A DNA stretch of 64,000 bases from Hexactinellida sp. DTS-2022. Taxonomy: Eukaryota; Porifera; Hexactinellida. The stretch lies in assembly GCA_028753945.1 (NCBI GenBank), contig JAPNXP010000013.1:3720001-3784000 (forward strand), given 5' to 3'. Position 1 is the first letter of the stretch. Every line of letters starts with the position of its first letter. Shown one piece after another: positions 11,643 through 22,455 of the stretch. Made by a program: the position numbers and the translations under genes. The notes under the pieces are model-generated. The model was given only the letters and a program-made list of their open reading frames with translations, was not told the origin of the DNA and made no database searches.

Positions 11643-12688
11643 ATGGCACTTTTTCTTTTAATAATTGAGGCTGAAACAACTCTGAGTCTAACCCATCAAC
11701 GAATTTTTCGAGATAGACTGAATCCACTTGATGCTTACAACGATTTCGAGTTTATCAGTCGCTATAGGCTAACTCGGTATGTTTTCCTACAACTACACGA
11801 AAAAATTGTAGGTTTTCTCAATCGATCCACTCACAGATCACATTCCATTCCAACTACTACCCAATTAGGTGTTGCACTAAAGTTTCTGCAACAGGTTCGT
11901 TCCAGACTGTAGTTGCAACCGCACATGGGATATCTCAACCATCTGTATCAAGATGCATTGGTGTTGTTTCAGATGCACTCTCCTCATTTGCAAAGGAATA
12001 TATAACCTTTCCCAACCAACAGAGACAAGCTCAAGTGCAGCAGTCATTTTTAGATAAGACTGGATTTCCTTTGGTACTTGGATGCATCGATGGTACCCAT
12101 GTACAGATCGTTGCACCTCCAAATAATGAAGAAATATTTGTGAACAGGAAGAATGAACACTCGATAAATATCCAGGCGATATGTGACGATAGTTTGAAGT
12201 TCGTTGATGTTGTTGCGAAATGGCCAGGGAGTACACATGATGCATTTATGTGGAGACAATCGGGAATCAACCATAAAATTTCCAACGGGGATTTACCAAT
12301 TGTAAATGGATGGTTTCTCGGTGATAGTGGCTATCCGTTACGTCCCAACTTATTGACTCCCATCTTATCTCCAAATACACCTGGCGAGAGGAGATACAAT
12401 CGCGCTTTCCTCAAGACTCGCAAGACAATTGAGTGTGCGTTTGGATTGTGGAAGAGCCGATGGAGAGCAATGCATAGAACTGGCGGAGCATTATGTTATA
12501 ATCCTGACAGAGTTTGCAGGCTGGTTATAGCAACGATGGTATTACATAATATTTGTATTGACCATGGTATTTCATGGGAAACCGAAATTCTTCCGGAAAT
12601 CGAAGATATCCATGATGGCATACCTATTGATCCTATTGTCATCGGACAACTAGTGCGCCAATCAGTTATTGAAGAATATTTTAATTGA
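11643..12688 (+). pseudogene. Harbinger DDE transposase, copy 1 (frameshifted)
   Basis: The start (MALFLLIIEAE) and the N-terminal helix-turn-helix part align with the intact copies at 14280 and 22456. The rest, from about 12035, carries the DDE nuclease with CIDGTHV, GDSGYPL and IECAFGLWKSRW. Near 11890 the frame is lost: the intact copies read FLATGSFQTV, whereas here a one-base deletion gives FLQQVR and an early stop, so the 217-residue second part is out of frame. The full length would match the ~348-residue relatives. The C-terminus ends 25 bp short of the convergent Myb-like gene. The family enzyme cuts and joins element ends in the nucleus with a Myb-like partner. Confidence 0.9.
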
Positions 12689-12712
12689 CATATGTAACAA
12701 AACAGTTATTTA

Positions 12713-13543
12713 TTATGGCATAAGTGATAAGGTTTTATAATTAGTTTGAAGTTTATGAGTACAAATATGACTAGCTATCTTTATCAGGGTACATAAAATA
12801 ATTAGGCATCGATCCAGGTAGATAATGTCAGAAGAGGAAGCTTGGAAAGGGGGCAGTGGGTGGGGTGGCATAGATGTAAGAGTATTGGTCATCTGTAGCC
12901 TATCTGAGACTAGCTGTTCTAATAGACTTGTCAAGCGATCCAACTTAAAGTCAATGCTCTTTAGGATACACAATTTTTCATCCTCCCTTTCCAGAATTTT
13001 CTGCCTTAATGGATCGAGTGCCAGTAAGCTTTCTTCAGAAAACTTACGCTTTCTTGGAGGCTTGATTTCATTTCCCGAGGCTGAAACACATTGTGGAGGA
13101 TTCGTAATGGCGTTTGGGCTAATCGCCATTTCGATTTCGCTCAAAGGTGAAATAGGCGATTCGATTGAAAGGTCAATACCTCCAGTAATCCCTTCAAAGC
13201 TTTCCTTACCCTTAATGGACTTGATCTTTACCTCGAGCTCCGTTAAGCCAGCTTCAGCCTGACCACCACCTGTCTTTTTTGAAGAAGCCAATTTGTCACT
13301 TATAATAGGCTTATACTTGACGAGAATGTTGGACCATTTCTTCAAAACATCATCCTTGTTCCTGATTTTACCATGGTCTCGCGTAATGGTAGCAGCTATT
13401 TCTTCCCAAATAGCGTTCTTATCTTCTAAAGATAGTGTAGAACTAAATGCTCCAAAGAGTTTCGATTTATTCTCCAAGACTAAATCTACTAAACTGTTGA
13501 TCTCTTGATTTGAGAAATTCTTTGATCGGGGTTTGATAGACAT
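12713..13543 (-). CDS. Harbinger Myb/SANT-like DNA-binding protein, copy 1
   Basis: The second Harbinger gene, on the strand opposite the nuclease. The start at 13543 (MSIKPRSKNFSNQE) matches the starts of copies 2 and 3 (MSTIKTRAKNFS, MSMIKTRAKNFT); in-frame codons upstream are not conserved. The Myb/SANT-like helix bundle covers roughly residues 10-80 (IWEEIA, KNDD-like region, KKWSNILVKYKPII). A KTGGG linker, a conserved SIKGKESFEGITGGIDLS block and a basic PPRKRKF stretch that may be a nuclear signal follow, then a leucine-rich region. The last ~45 residues differ from the PPF-QDKD ending of the other copies, so a late frameshift is possible. In related elements this protein binds transposon ends and helps bring the nuclease to DNA. 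Confidence 0.8.
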   Translation of the reverse strand: MSIKPRSKNFSNQEINSLVDLVLENKSKLFGAFSSTLSLEDKNAIWEEIAATITRDHGKIRNKDDVLKKWSNILVKYKPIISDKLASSKKTGGGQAEAGLTELEVKIKSIKGKESFEGITGGIDLSIESPISPLSEIEMAISPNAITNPPQCVSASGNEIKPPRKRKFSEESLLALDPLRQKILEREDEKLCILKSIDFKLDRLTSLLEQLVSDRLQMTNTLTSMPPHPLPPFQASSSDIIYLDRCLIILCTLIKIASHICTHKLQTNYKTLSLMP

Positions 13544-14279
13544 GAATGAGTAGAAACTTGTTTGTATGATTATTATAGTATACAATTTACACTGGTTTAT
13601 CATCATTTATACTTACTAATCCATAGTGAATACAAAAACTAAGTATTTTTACTTAGTTTTGCTTTGTGAATACTGACTTAGTTTTTTGCTAAGTATAAGG
13701 AATAATACTTAGTTTTTACCAAGGTTTTGGGTATATACTTAGTTTTTACTTAGTTTAAGTATAAGTATAAGTTTAAGTAGTTTAGTGAATAAGGCCCCTG
13801 CAGCTGGGATATAATCAATTTTTAGCAACCCATAATATTTAGTTAAACATTTTCTATAAGTATGACTCAATCTCGCCTGGGGCCTTAATCACTAAAATAG
13901 TTAAATCTTATACTTATACTTATACTTAAATTTTAACTAAGTAAATACTAAGTTTTTGTTAAGTATTTGTCAATGTTTAATTCTTAACTTTATACTTAGT
14001 TATTATTTGTACTTAAGCAAAACTAAGTAATTATACTTAGTTTTATTTAAGTTTTCATAATATTTCAATACTTAAATAATACTTTAGACAATGCTTAGTT
14101 TCAGCCGAAACTAAGTATAATAATTACATACTTTAAGTAAAAAACTTTTGTAAACTATTTGATAGGCATAAATCATTGCTGGGAAGGATAAAGGTCCCAG
14201 TTTGTGATATCCTTTAGTATTTATTTAAGATTTTTTAACGAACTACTTGTAAACAATATTATTATCCCAGCTCATATTG

Positions 14280-15326
14280 ATGGCACTTAATCTTTTTCTC
14301 CTTGAAGTTGATGCAGCTAACAGCTTAGATAGGCAAAGAGTGTTTCGAGATAGGTTAAATCCACTTGAAGAATACAACAATACGGAATTTATCAGTAGAT
14401 ATAGAATAACTAAAGGTATATTTATACAATTACATGAAAAAGTTGTTGACTCTCTTCATCGATCGACTATTAGGTCTCACTCTATACCAACATTGACTCA
14501 ATTGGCTGTCTCACTTCACTTTTTTGCGACTGGTTCATTTCAGACAGTGATTGCAACTTCCCATGGCATCTCTCAAACATCCGTATCAAGATGCATCGCT
14601 GTTGTATCGGATGCATTGTGTTCACATGCAAAGGATTTTATTACTTTTCCGAACCAACAAAACCAATTAGTAATTCAGCAGTCGTTTCTAGAGAAGGATG
14701 GATTTCCTTTAGTGCTTGGATGTATCGACGGTACACATGTCCCTATTGTTGCGCCTTCAGAGAACGAACCAATTTATGTGAATAGGAAGAATGAACATTC
14801 GATAAACATCCAAGCCATTTGTGATAGTAATTTAAAATTTATCGATGTTGTTGCAAGATGGCCGGGGAGTACACATGACGCTTTCATTTGGCGGCAGTCA
14901 GGATTGAATCAGAAAATAACAAGCGGGGAAGTAGCCATAGAAAATGGGTGGTTCCTCGGAGATAGCGGATACCCGCTAACTCACAATATATTAACTCCTA
15001 TCCTATCCCCAAATACCCCAGGCGAGAGGAGATATAATCGCGCATTTTTAAAGACAAGGAAAAACATAGAATGTGCGTTTGGTTTATGGAAGAGTCGTTG
15101 GAGATCAATGGATAGGACAGGTGGCTCACTCTGCTATTCTCCAGGGAGGGTTTGTAAACTAGTTCTAGCCACAATGATATTGCATAATTTATGTATTCAA
15201 CATGGACTACAATTGGAGCAGGAATTATTGATTGGAATAGAAGAGGATCCTGAAATCGTACCCCATGATTCCACAACAAGTGGACAAGCATTGCGCCAAT
15301 CAGTAATATATGAGTATTTTAATTAG
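14280..15326 (+). CDS. Harbinger DDE transposase, copy 2 (intact)
   Basis: A 348-residue reading frame starting MALNLFLLEVDAANS; the ATG at 14280 is used because the other copies also begin MAL. Residues ~20-110 form the helix-turn-helix region (RVFRDRLNPLEEYN, RSTIRSHSIP, ATGSFQTVIATSHGISQTSVSRC). The DDE_Tnp_4-type nuclease follows, with first Asp in LGCIDGTHVPI, second in FLGDSGYPL and Glu in the ERRYNRAFLKTRKNIECAFG stretch. The length is normal for the family. The gene is tail to tail with the Myb-like gene, 52 bp away. No stop or frameshift is seen, so this copy could be functional. Confidence 0.93.
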   Translation: MALNLFLLEVDAANSLDRQRVFRDRLNPLEEYNNTEFISRYRITKGIFIQLHEKVVDSLHRSTIRSHSIPTLTQLAVSLHFFATGSFQTVIATSHGISQTSVSRCIAVVSDALCSHAKDFITFPNQQNQLVIQQSFLEKDGFPLVLGCIDGTHVPIVAPSENEPIYVNRKNEHSINIQAICDSNLKFIDVVARWPGSTHDAFIWRQSGLNQKITSGEVAIENGWFLGDSGYPLTHNILTPILSPNTPGERRYNRAFLKTRKNIECAFGLWKSRWRSMDRTGGSLCYSPGRVCKLVLATMILHNLCIQHGLQLEQELLIGIEEDPEIVPHDSTTSGQALRQSVIYEYFN

Positions 15327-15378
15327 TAAATGATTAACTTCAATGTATTAACCAACATAGTTAAATATTTTATGTATT

Positions 15379-16230
15379 TCAATCTTTATCCTGGAAAAAT
15401 GGAGGTATTGGTGGAAAATACTGCTGCTGATATCCGTGAGGGAATAATGTATTGGAAGATTGAAAAGGAGGTAGTGAGCTAATTTGCATCCCTGAAGGAT
15501 TGTTTGCTATCATTGCAATCAATCTATTCTGATTTGAGATTACAGTCTCCAAACTTTCTACAAAACGATCCATTTTGCTACTAATAATCACAGTAAATTT
15601 CTCGATCTTGGAATCAATAGCCTTGAGTATCTCTACCTTGTGTGCTTCATTGTCCAAAATGTTTTTCTTGATACTATCGTTCACAGGATATTCGCTTAGC
15701 CTTCTCTTCCTTGGAGGACGCATTTCATCATGTTCAGCCAATTCAGAACCAGCAGAAGTTTGTGAGGAACAAAGTTGAAACGGAACTACTGCTGTCGGAC
15801 TGGAGACCATCTCGATAGTATCACTCTTAGGGCTGTCAGATGACATCATGGAAATATCTACCCCGCCAGTTATCCCTTCAAAGGTTTCATTTCCTTTAAT
15901 AGATCTTATTTTCAACTCAAATTCGGTAAGTTCAGCTACAGCGGGTCCACCACCTGTCTTCTTTGCTGCTAATAATTTGTCACATATAATTGGCTTGTAT
16001 TTAACAAGCAGGTTGCACCATCTTTTGTACAGATCATCCTTGCTCCTAATAGTTTGATGATCCCGGGATATAGTACGAGCTATTTCCTCCCAGATTGCAT
16101 CTTCATCACATGAGGTTAATTTCGAACTGAAAGACCCAAAAAGTTTAGATTTATTTTCCAACACCAAATCAACTAAAGTAGTTAGTTCTTCTTTGGAAAA
16201 GTTCTTTGCGCGAGTTTTAATTGTGGACAT
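15379..16230 (-). CDS. Harbinger Myb/SANT-like DNA-binding protein, copy 2 (intact)
   Basis: A 283-residue protein starting MSTIKTRAKNFSKEELTT. The Myb/SANT-like domain is at residues ~8-80 with AIWEEIA and YKRWCNLLVKYKP. The family blocks AKKTGGG, SIKGNETFEGITGGVD and basic RPPRKRR follow, then a likely short coiled region (ILKAIDSKIEKF) and a Pro/Phe/Gln-rich tail (SLPPFQS, PPIPPFF). It is open throughout. About 155 bp upstream of the start (to 16385) survive before the retrotransposon; this includes AAGTTAAGTCACCTCC, a block seen upstream of the same gene in copies 3 and 4. Expected role: recognising the element's ends and importing or positioning the nuclease. Confidence 0.88.
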   Translation of the reverse strand: MSTIKTRAKNFSKEELTTLVDLVLENKSKLFGSFSSKLTSCDEDAIWEEIARTISRDHQTIRSKDDLYKRWCNLLVKYKPIICDKLLAAKKTGGGPAVAELTEFELKIRSIKGNETFEGITGGVDISMMSSDSPKSDTIEMVSSPTAVVPFQLCSSQTSAGSELAEHDEMRPPRKRRLSEYPVNDSIKKNILDNEAHKVEILKAIDSKIEKFTVIISSKMDRFVESLETVISNQNRLIAMIANNPSGMQISSLPPFQSSNTLFPHGYQQQYFPPIPPFFQDKD

Positions 16231-16385
16231 TGTTTTGTGATAGTACTGTGTAGTTGTATGTTTTTTTCAATTTAATTAAATGATAATTTATAGCAATCAC
16301 AATTGTCAATTATATGAAAGTGGAAGTACATATATTACATACTTCCGTATGTGACCATGAGTTTCAAAGTTAAGTCACCTCCAAT

Positions 16386-16538
16386 TGATACGAGTATACA
16401 AAGCAAGACATAGTAATTAGTCACCCATAATATATAGTATCCCTTAGTATTACTAGTAGAGTAGATTCCAGTCATTGGTAGTTTTGTAGCCTATACTCAA
16501 TTAGATTTCTAGCTCTCATTTATATCATTTGATTATCA
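16386..16538 (+). repeat. 5' LTR of the Gypsy element
   Basis: 153 bp, beginning TGATACGAG and ending GATTATCA (TG...CA form with short inverted ends). It appears identical to the right repeat at 21058-21210. Confidence 0.9.
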
Positions 16539-19500
16539 TAAATCTAATTGGTATCACAATGGCAACACCGATCACGGTTTCTATTCCCCCGCTATTGGAC
16601 GGACAACTCATCGCCGATTGGGAGCCCAAGTTTAGGGCCAGCGTGATTTCAATTGAGGAGAAAGCTGCTGTTCGATTACTCCCAGCCTATGTCAAGAGGG
16701 GAAAACTAGAAGAGCGTGTGGTTCTGACGGCTATTGGGGAGGAGACACTTGATGAAGCCTTTCGCTTGTTGAAAGACCGACTCGACCCAAAGGTAGATAT
16801 TTTCGAAGCAGCAAGCGCGTTTCGACAACTGTCGTGGCCCGTGAACGAACCAGTACATGATTTCCTAGCCAAGTACCTAGAGCTGGGTATCAAAGGAGGC
16901 CTGAACTCGAAGCAAGTATGTATATTTATGACTTCCCAACTACCAGGTGAGGTACGACAGTCCGCTAAAGAATGGATACAGGCCAAAGGTGGGGAGTTCA
17001 CAGAACTCGATGGGACTCTTTTCGCTGTTAAGATTAGAGAACTGTTTCTTACTAAGAATATATCACTCACACAAGGGTATCGTGATCGGGGCGTAGAAAG
17101 AGTTATACAGGTAAAGGAATCAAAAGAAAGTCACGAGTCTCAAAATTCAGATGAAATTGATTCTCCTAGTGAGTCTGATACAATACTTTCCCTCCGGAAG
17201 AAACCTCAACGACCCCATCAATGGAAGAGCTCCTCGCAGCCATCTCGTGGCATTGAATGTTTCAGTTGTCATAAGATGGGTCATATATCTAGGAACTGCC
17301 CAGATAGAGCATGCAGAATTTGTGGGCGGCGTAATCACAAAACCAGTGAATGTTTCAGAAACAACCCCCAACGCGAGTTCAATGCCAAGGGTCGGCCTAG
17401 TCGTGAGAGGAGTGATCAAGTTTTCACTGTCGGCCTGGGAGAAGACGCGGTTACTATTCACATTGAAATTGAAGGACATCGTGTCTCAGCCATGCTGGAT
17501 ACTGGGGCGAGACCAAATGTAGTTGATTACAACACGTTACAGGAGCTGAATTTGAACCAATACATTATCGATTATCCAGGCCAGGTCTTTGGTTTATGTG
17601 ATAGCCCAATAAAAGTCTTAGGATACTTGGATGCTGAAATACGAGTGGGTAAACATGCACCTGTAAAGCAGAGACTTAAAGTTTTGGACTACGATAACCC
17701 TACCCTTATCCTGGGGCGGTCGTTTATGGGAATCTTTAATGAAGTCGCGTTCGACTTTAAAGGGGGACGAGTTAAGCTAGACGGAGAGTGGGAACCAGTT
17801 CAAGCCTCTGTGAGTGGGTCAAATCCAATGGCAAGATCCAAGGCAGTTACAGACGAGGTATTCGAGATACAGGCAGTTAATGATACCATGGAACTCATGA
17901 ATCCGGCATTAACTCTTGAGGAATCTAAGCTATTAAAGGATTTAACCGGAGAATTCCCAACTTTGTTTGCAGTCAACCCCAAACGACCCTCCCGTGTCGT
18001 TGAAGGTACGGAACATTCGTTAGAACTAATGAATAACACGCCACGGCGAACTCGCCCAAGGAGGATTCCTCCTTCATGGGAGGAGGAAGTAAGTAGACAA
18101 GTCGTCGAAATGTGCAGGAATGGGATTTGTAGGCCTTCCAAATCTGCTTGGTCCAGTGACGTGGTCCTAGTACGCAAGAAAGATGGACAAATCGCTTCGC
18201 GATCGACTACAGGCAACTAAACGCAGTGACAAAGAAGGATGCCTATGGACCCCCAAATCCCCAAACTATCCTCGATAAGCTCGAAGGAAGTCGATATTTT
18301 TCTTGCCTAGACATAGCCAGTGCGTATTGGTGCATACCCATGGAGGAGTCGGACATTCCCAAAACCGCGTTTCATACGCCTAGGGGACTCTATGAAATGT
18401 TAGTTATGCCGTTTGGGATGATGAACGCTGGAGCGACATTTCAACGACTGATGGACCAGACCCTTCAAGGTATCAAAGGAGCTGAAAGTTATGTCGATGA
18501 CATTCTTGTATTTTCTCGAACCTTCGACGAACATCTCAAAAATTTGCGACAAGTATTTCGCCGGCTTACAGTTGCCGGAATCCAGTTACGCAGGGATAAA
18601 TGTCACCTCGCATATTCGGAGTGTGAATTCTTGGGCCATCGCCTAACAGCACAAGGGAGAATGCCAACTCAATCATATCTGGAAAAATTGCAGTTATTTC
18701 CTCAACCTAGGAAACTACAAGAGTTGCAGCGTTTTCTCGGAACGCTCAACTATTATCGGAGCTATATTCCTCGAATGGCGGAAATTGCAGCTCCGTTATA
18801 CAAGTTAACGAAGAAAGGGGCATTATGGCTCTGGGGAAGTGATTGTGAGAGAGCTTTCGAAATGTTGCGAGGCAAATTAGTTAAGGAACCGGTCGCACTC
18901 GCTTTTCCCGAATGGAAAAGGCCGTTTTACGTGGAGACGGACGCTAGCGCTGGAGGAGTGGCAGCAGTGCTGTCCCAGAGAGACGATAGAACAGGGAAAC
19001 TTCGACCCATTTTGTACTTTTCATCATCCCTTAGCTTCTCAAAAAAAAAATTATAGTGCGGGACAATTAGAGGCATGGGGGATTGTGTCAGCGGCACGGA
19101 AATGGTCTGTTTATCTTCGTGCAGCCCCGGAAGTTATTTTTCTTACTGATCATTGCCCGCTCCAATGGCTAAAAAGTCAAAAAGATCCAAGACATACCTA
19201 TGCCCGATGGATCGTAGAGTTGGAAGAATTGCCTTACAGAATAGAGTATCGTCCTGGAATTCAGAACAACCCTGCTGACTACCTCAGTCGGTTACCAAAC
19301 CTTCATTTTGATATGGAGGTGAACAATGAGGATTGTTTTGAAGGTAAAATCTACTCGCTAAAGGACCCGGAAGTAATTGGTTTGGATATAGTGAGGAAGC
19401 AAGGGGACGATCAGGTGATTCAGCGTGCAATGCAACAAATCAAGACTCTTGGAATGGTCAAGGACGGTCAGCTGAGAAAAGTTGCTCAACGTTTGAGGGT

Positions 19501-21057
19501 CGATCGGGGCGCACTATGCTTTAACAATCGCCTAGTAGTTCCCAAGGAAATTCAAGCCAATATCTTAGAGAGAGTACACAATGAAACACATTTTGGACTA
19601 GTTGGAACCATGGACGCTTTAAGACGGAATTTCTTTTGGGCGAAGATGGCTAGAGATGCCAAACAATTTTGCCGTGCCTGCATAGTATGCCAGCGCGCTA
19701 AACCTTCAAATAAGGGTAAACAGCCTGTTGAGCCTGTATTATTAGGGAAGAGCTATCCTGGATCGGCGGTAGGGGTGGACATCGGTACATTGCCTTGGGC
19801 TGATGGTGAATATCGATATTTTCTATTAATGGTGGACCTCTTCACCAGGCAGATCGAGCTGATGCCCCTTCATGATCAAACGTATCAGAGCGTGGTTAAA
19901 GCGTTTGAACAGGGTTGGGTATATCGAGGTCATGGGATACCGGACATAGTTTTGACGGACCAAGGTTCCCAGCTTGATGGTGAGGATTTTAGGGGTTTTT
20001 GCAAGCCCCTTGGCATTGAAAAGCGTCACACAACGCCTTATCACCCCCAGTGTGATGGAATGGCTGAAAGAAATATAGGTTTTGTCAAGCAAGTGACTTT
20101 ATGTCTGATGCTGGATCGACAGCTTCCCAAAGGTTCATGGCCCGCTCTCCTTTCCGAAGTGGCCTTCCATTGCAACTGTATGCCCAATGCATCAAGTAAG
20201 GTCTCTCCGTTTCTGTTGACCTATGGAAGACAGCCTCGATCTCCCATCGATGCTTGGTGTCGAGGTATGGAATCCAATGAACGGAACTCACACGGAGAGT
20301 ATTTGGACGCGTTACAGAGAAAACAAGCTGAGCTGAATGCTCTGGCCACGGAAAATATTAAGCGAAATCTCGACAGATCTAGACAGCGTCAAAACGAGAG
20401 GAGAGTGTCGTCAGGGATCACAAAGGGAGATTATGTAATGCTTCGCAATGACGCGAGACACGACTCCCTCGATCCAAGGTACGATGGTCCTTTTGAAGTG
20501 ACTGACAGAAAAGGACCAGATGTTAAACTTGACATCAGAAGAGAAGTGCGTGATAGAACAGGTAGACAGCACACGAGGTTTAGAAACAAATGGGTACATC
20601 TCGATCGATGCAAGGAGTATTTCAGCTCGCCAGTAGAAATAGTCCCCTCCCACTCAGGGGAGGGTGTAATGACGGATTTCAGCTCGCCAGTGGAAATAGT
20701 CCCCTCCCACTCAGGGGAGGGTGTAATGACGGATGAGTTCGAATTAGAAAGGAGGTCCGCAGAGTATGATGCTGATTGTCATACTGAGTTCGGAGAGAAA
20801 ACAGATCTAGTAGTTTCTGAGCCCGTCAACTCTGATATAGCAAGCGACCGCGACTTAGGTCAAGAGGTGGAGAATCGAACGGAGGTTGAAAATACGGTGA
20901 AGGAAAGACGCTATCCCAGTCGTGTGAGAAGGCCAAATCAGCGATATCAGGAATTCATCCCTTGGTATAACATTTCGAAAGGATTGGGAAAGAATTCGTC
21001 AGTACAGCTAAATGACTACACAACGATGAGGAAGGAAGGAAGTAAAAGGGGAAGTGA

Positions 21058-21210
21058 TGATACGAGTATACAAAGCAAGACATAGTAATTAGTCACCCAT
21101 AATATATAGTATCCCTTAGTATTACTAGTAGAGTAGATTCCAGTCATTGGTAGTTTTGTAGCCTATACTCAATTAGATTTCTAGCTCTCATTTATATCAT
21201 TTGATTATCA
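21058..21210 (+). repeat. 3' LTR of the Gypsy element
   Basis: 153 bp, matches the left repeat along its whole length by eye and follows a purine-rich tract. Harbinger copy 2 sequence resumes just after it. Confidence 0.9.
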
Positions 21211-21565
21211 TACAATCTACACTTAAAAAATACTTAAAATTCCATACAAAACTAAGTAGAAACTAAGTAAATACAAAGTATTGTACTTAAACAATAAAAA
21301 ACTAAGTATGTATACTTAGTCTAGCTTCGTGAATCCTAACTTAGTTTTACTACTTAGTAAATTTTTTAGTTTTATACTTAGTTTTTAGCTAAAACTAAGT
21401 AAAAACTAAGTATTTTACTTAGTTCTGCTTCGTGAATACCAACTTAGTTTTAGCAACTAAGTAGAGAAAATACTTAGTTTATACTTAGTTTTTAAGCAAA
21501 AACTAAGTATTTACTTACTTTAAGTATTAGTTTAAGTATAAGTAGTTTAGTGAATGAGGCCCCAG

Positions 21566-22163
21566 CTGGGGCCTTATTCACTAAACTACTTAAACTTATA
21601 CTTATACTTAAACTAAGTAAAAACTAAGTATATAGCCAAAACCTAGGTAAAAACTAAGTATTATTCCTTATACTTAGCAAAAAACTAAGTCGGTATTCAC
21701 AAAGCAAAACTAAGTAAAAATCCTTAGTTATTGTACAATACTTAGTTTCATACTTAGTTTTGTCTAAAACTAAGTATAATACTTAGTTTTTTGTCCAAAT
21801 TTACTTAAGATTTTAAGTCAAAATCGGAGGACACTTAAGTCTACATATTCATTAAATTATTAACTTATCGAAGAAATTTAGAAAGATATTTGTGTAAATG
21901 CAACAAGTTTGAATCTTAAATACTATAATATTGATAAGCATATCAAAAGTTCAACCAATTTTCAGAATAAAACTTAGTTTTATGGCAAACTAAATAAAAA
22001 GCTAAGTATTGTACTTAGTTTTTGCATATATACTAAGTAAAAACTAAGTATAAAGTTAAGTTTAAGAAGTATACTTATACTTAATAAAAACTAAGTAATT
22101 GCTTAGTTTAAGTATAAGTATAAGTATAAATTTAAGTTTAAGTAGTTTAGTGAATAAGGCCCC
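21566..22163 (+). mobile_element. Short Harbinger derivative (MITE a)
   Basis: About 600 bp with the family's ends (CTGGGGCCTTATTCACTAAA and TTTAGTGAATAAGGCCCC). It abuts copy 2 without spacer and copy 3 after about 3 bp. ACTTAGT arrays occupy both sides; the middle is a unique AT-rich core including ATCGGAGGACACTTAAG. It is non-coding and closely matches MITE b (25132-25714) in inverted orientation. Confidence 0.9.
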
Positions 22164-22455
22164 TGCCAGGGGCCTTATTCACTAAACTACTTAAACTTAA
22201 ACTTAAACTTAATTTAAACTTAACTTAAACTTAAACTAAGTAAATACTTAGTTTATGCTAAGTTTTTTCATTTTTCTTATACTTAATTTAATACTTAGTT
22301 TAGTATATCATGATTAATGGTTTGAATATTAACAGATTTTATTATGCCTAGCGGATATTTAATGAATAATTACCAAATTCGCAGATTCTTGAAGTATTTG
22401 AGCTTCATCATAGAAAAACGGCTTAATATATTTTATATACTTTGAACTATTTTGA

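Larger units (their letters stand above)
11264..13803 (+). mobile_element. PIF/Harbinger transposon, copy 1
   Basis: A 2.5-kb element with terminal inverted repeats GGGCCGTATTCACTAAAC at left and GTTTAGTGAATAAGGCC-type sequence at right. Broad subterminal zones (11276-11520, 13620-13795) are packed with ACTTAGTTTT/AAAACTAAGT units. It carries the family's two genes tail to tail. Comparison with 5419-5740 shows that it split an older repeat at a CTG; flanks are CTA at left and CTG at right, fitting the 3-bp CWG duplication known for some Harbinger elements. The nuclease gene is broken. Confidence 0.9.
16386..21210 (+). mobile_element. Ty3/Gypsy LTR retrotransposon (recent fossil)
   Basis: A 4.8-kb element inserted in Harbinger copy 2. 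Its 153-bp terminal repeats appear identical by eye, so insertion was recent. Parts in order: Gag-like region with a CCHC zinc knuckle (about 16.6-17.4 kb), aspartic protease with DTG, reverse transcriptase with a YVDD-type motif (about 18-18.7 kb), RNase H, then integrase with an HHCC-type zinc region and a catalytic core (about 19.4-20.4 kb). The RT-RNase H-integrase order is that of Ty3/Gypsy. A purine-rich tract (about 21029-21056) precedes the right repeat. A 57-bp unit is duplicated in tandem near 20.62-20.73 kb. The coding region carries about two breaks. CAAT occurs on both sides if the repeat is extended by two bases, a possible 4-bp duplication. Confidence 0.92.
13877..21565 (+). mobile_element. 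PIF/Harbinger transposon, copy 2 (split by a Gypsy element)
   Basis: Left end CTGGGGCCTTAATCACTAAA at 13877 and right end TTTAGTGAATGAGGCCCCAG at 21565. Without the retrotransposon at 16386-21210 it is about 2.86 kb. Both genes are open: nuclease 14280-15326 and Myb-like 15379-16230. Subterminal ACTTAGT arrays flank them. It is the first link of a chain; the next element starts at the base after its right end. Confidence 0.9.

Noticed and set aside
11877-12285. Minus-strand frames over Harbinger copy 1
   Set aside because: Shadows of the nuclease gene, which is conserved on the plus strand.
16687-20653. Minus-strand frames across the retrotransposon
   Set aside because: Shadows of the element's plus-strand coding region.
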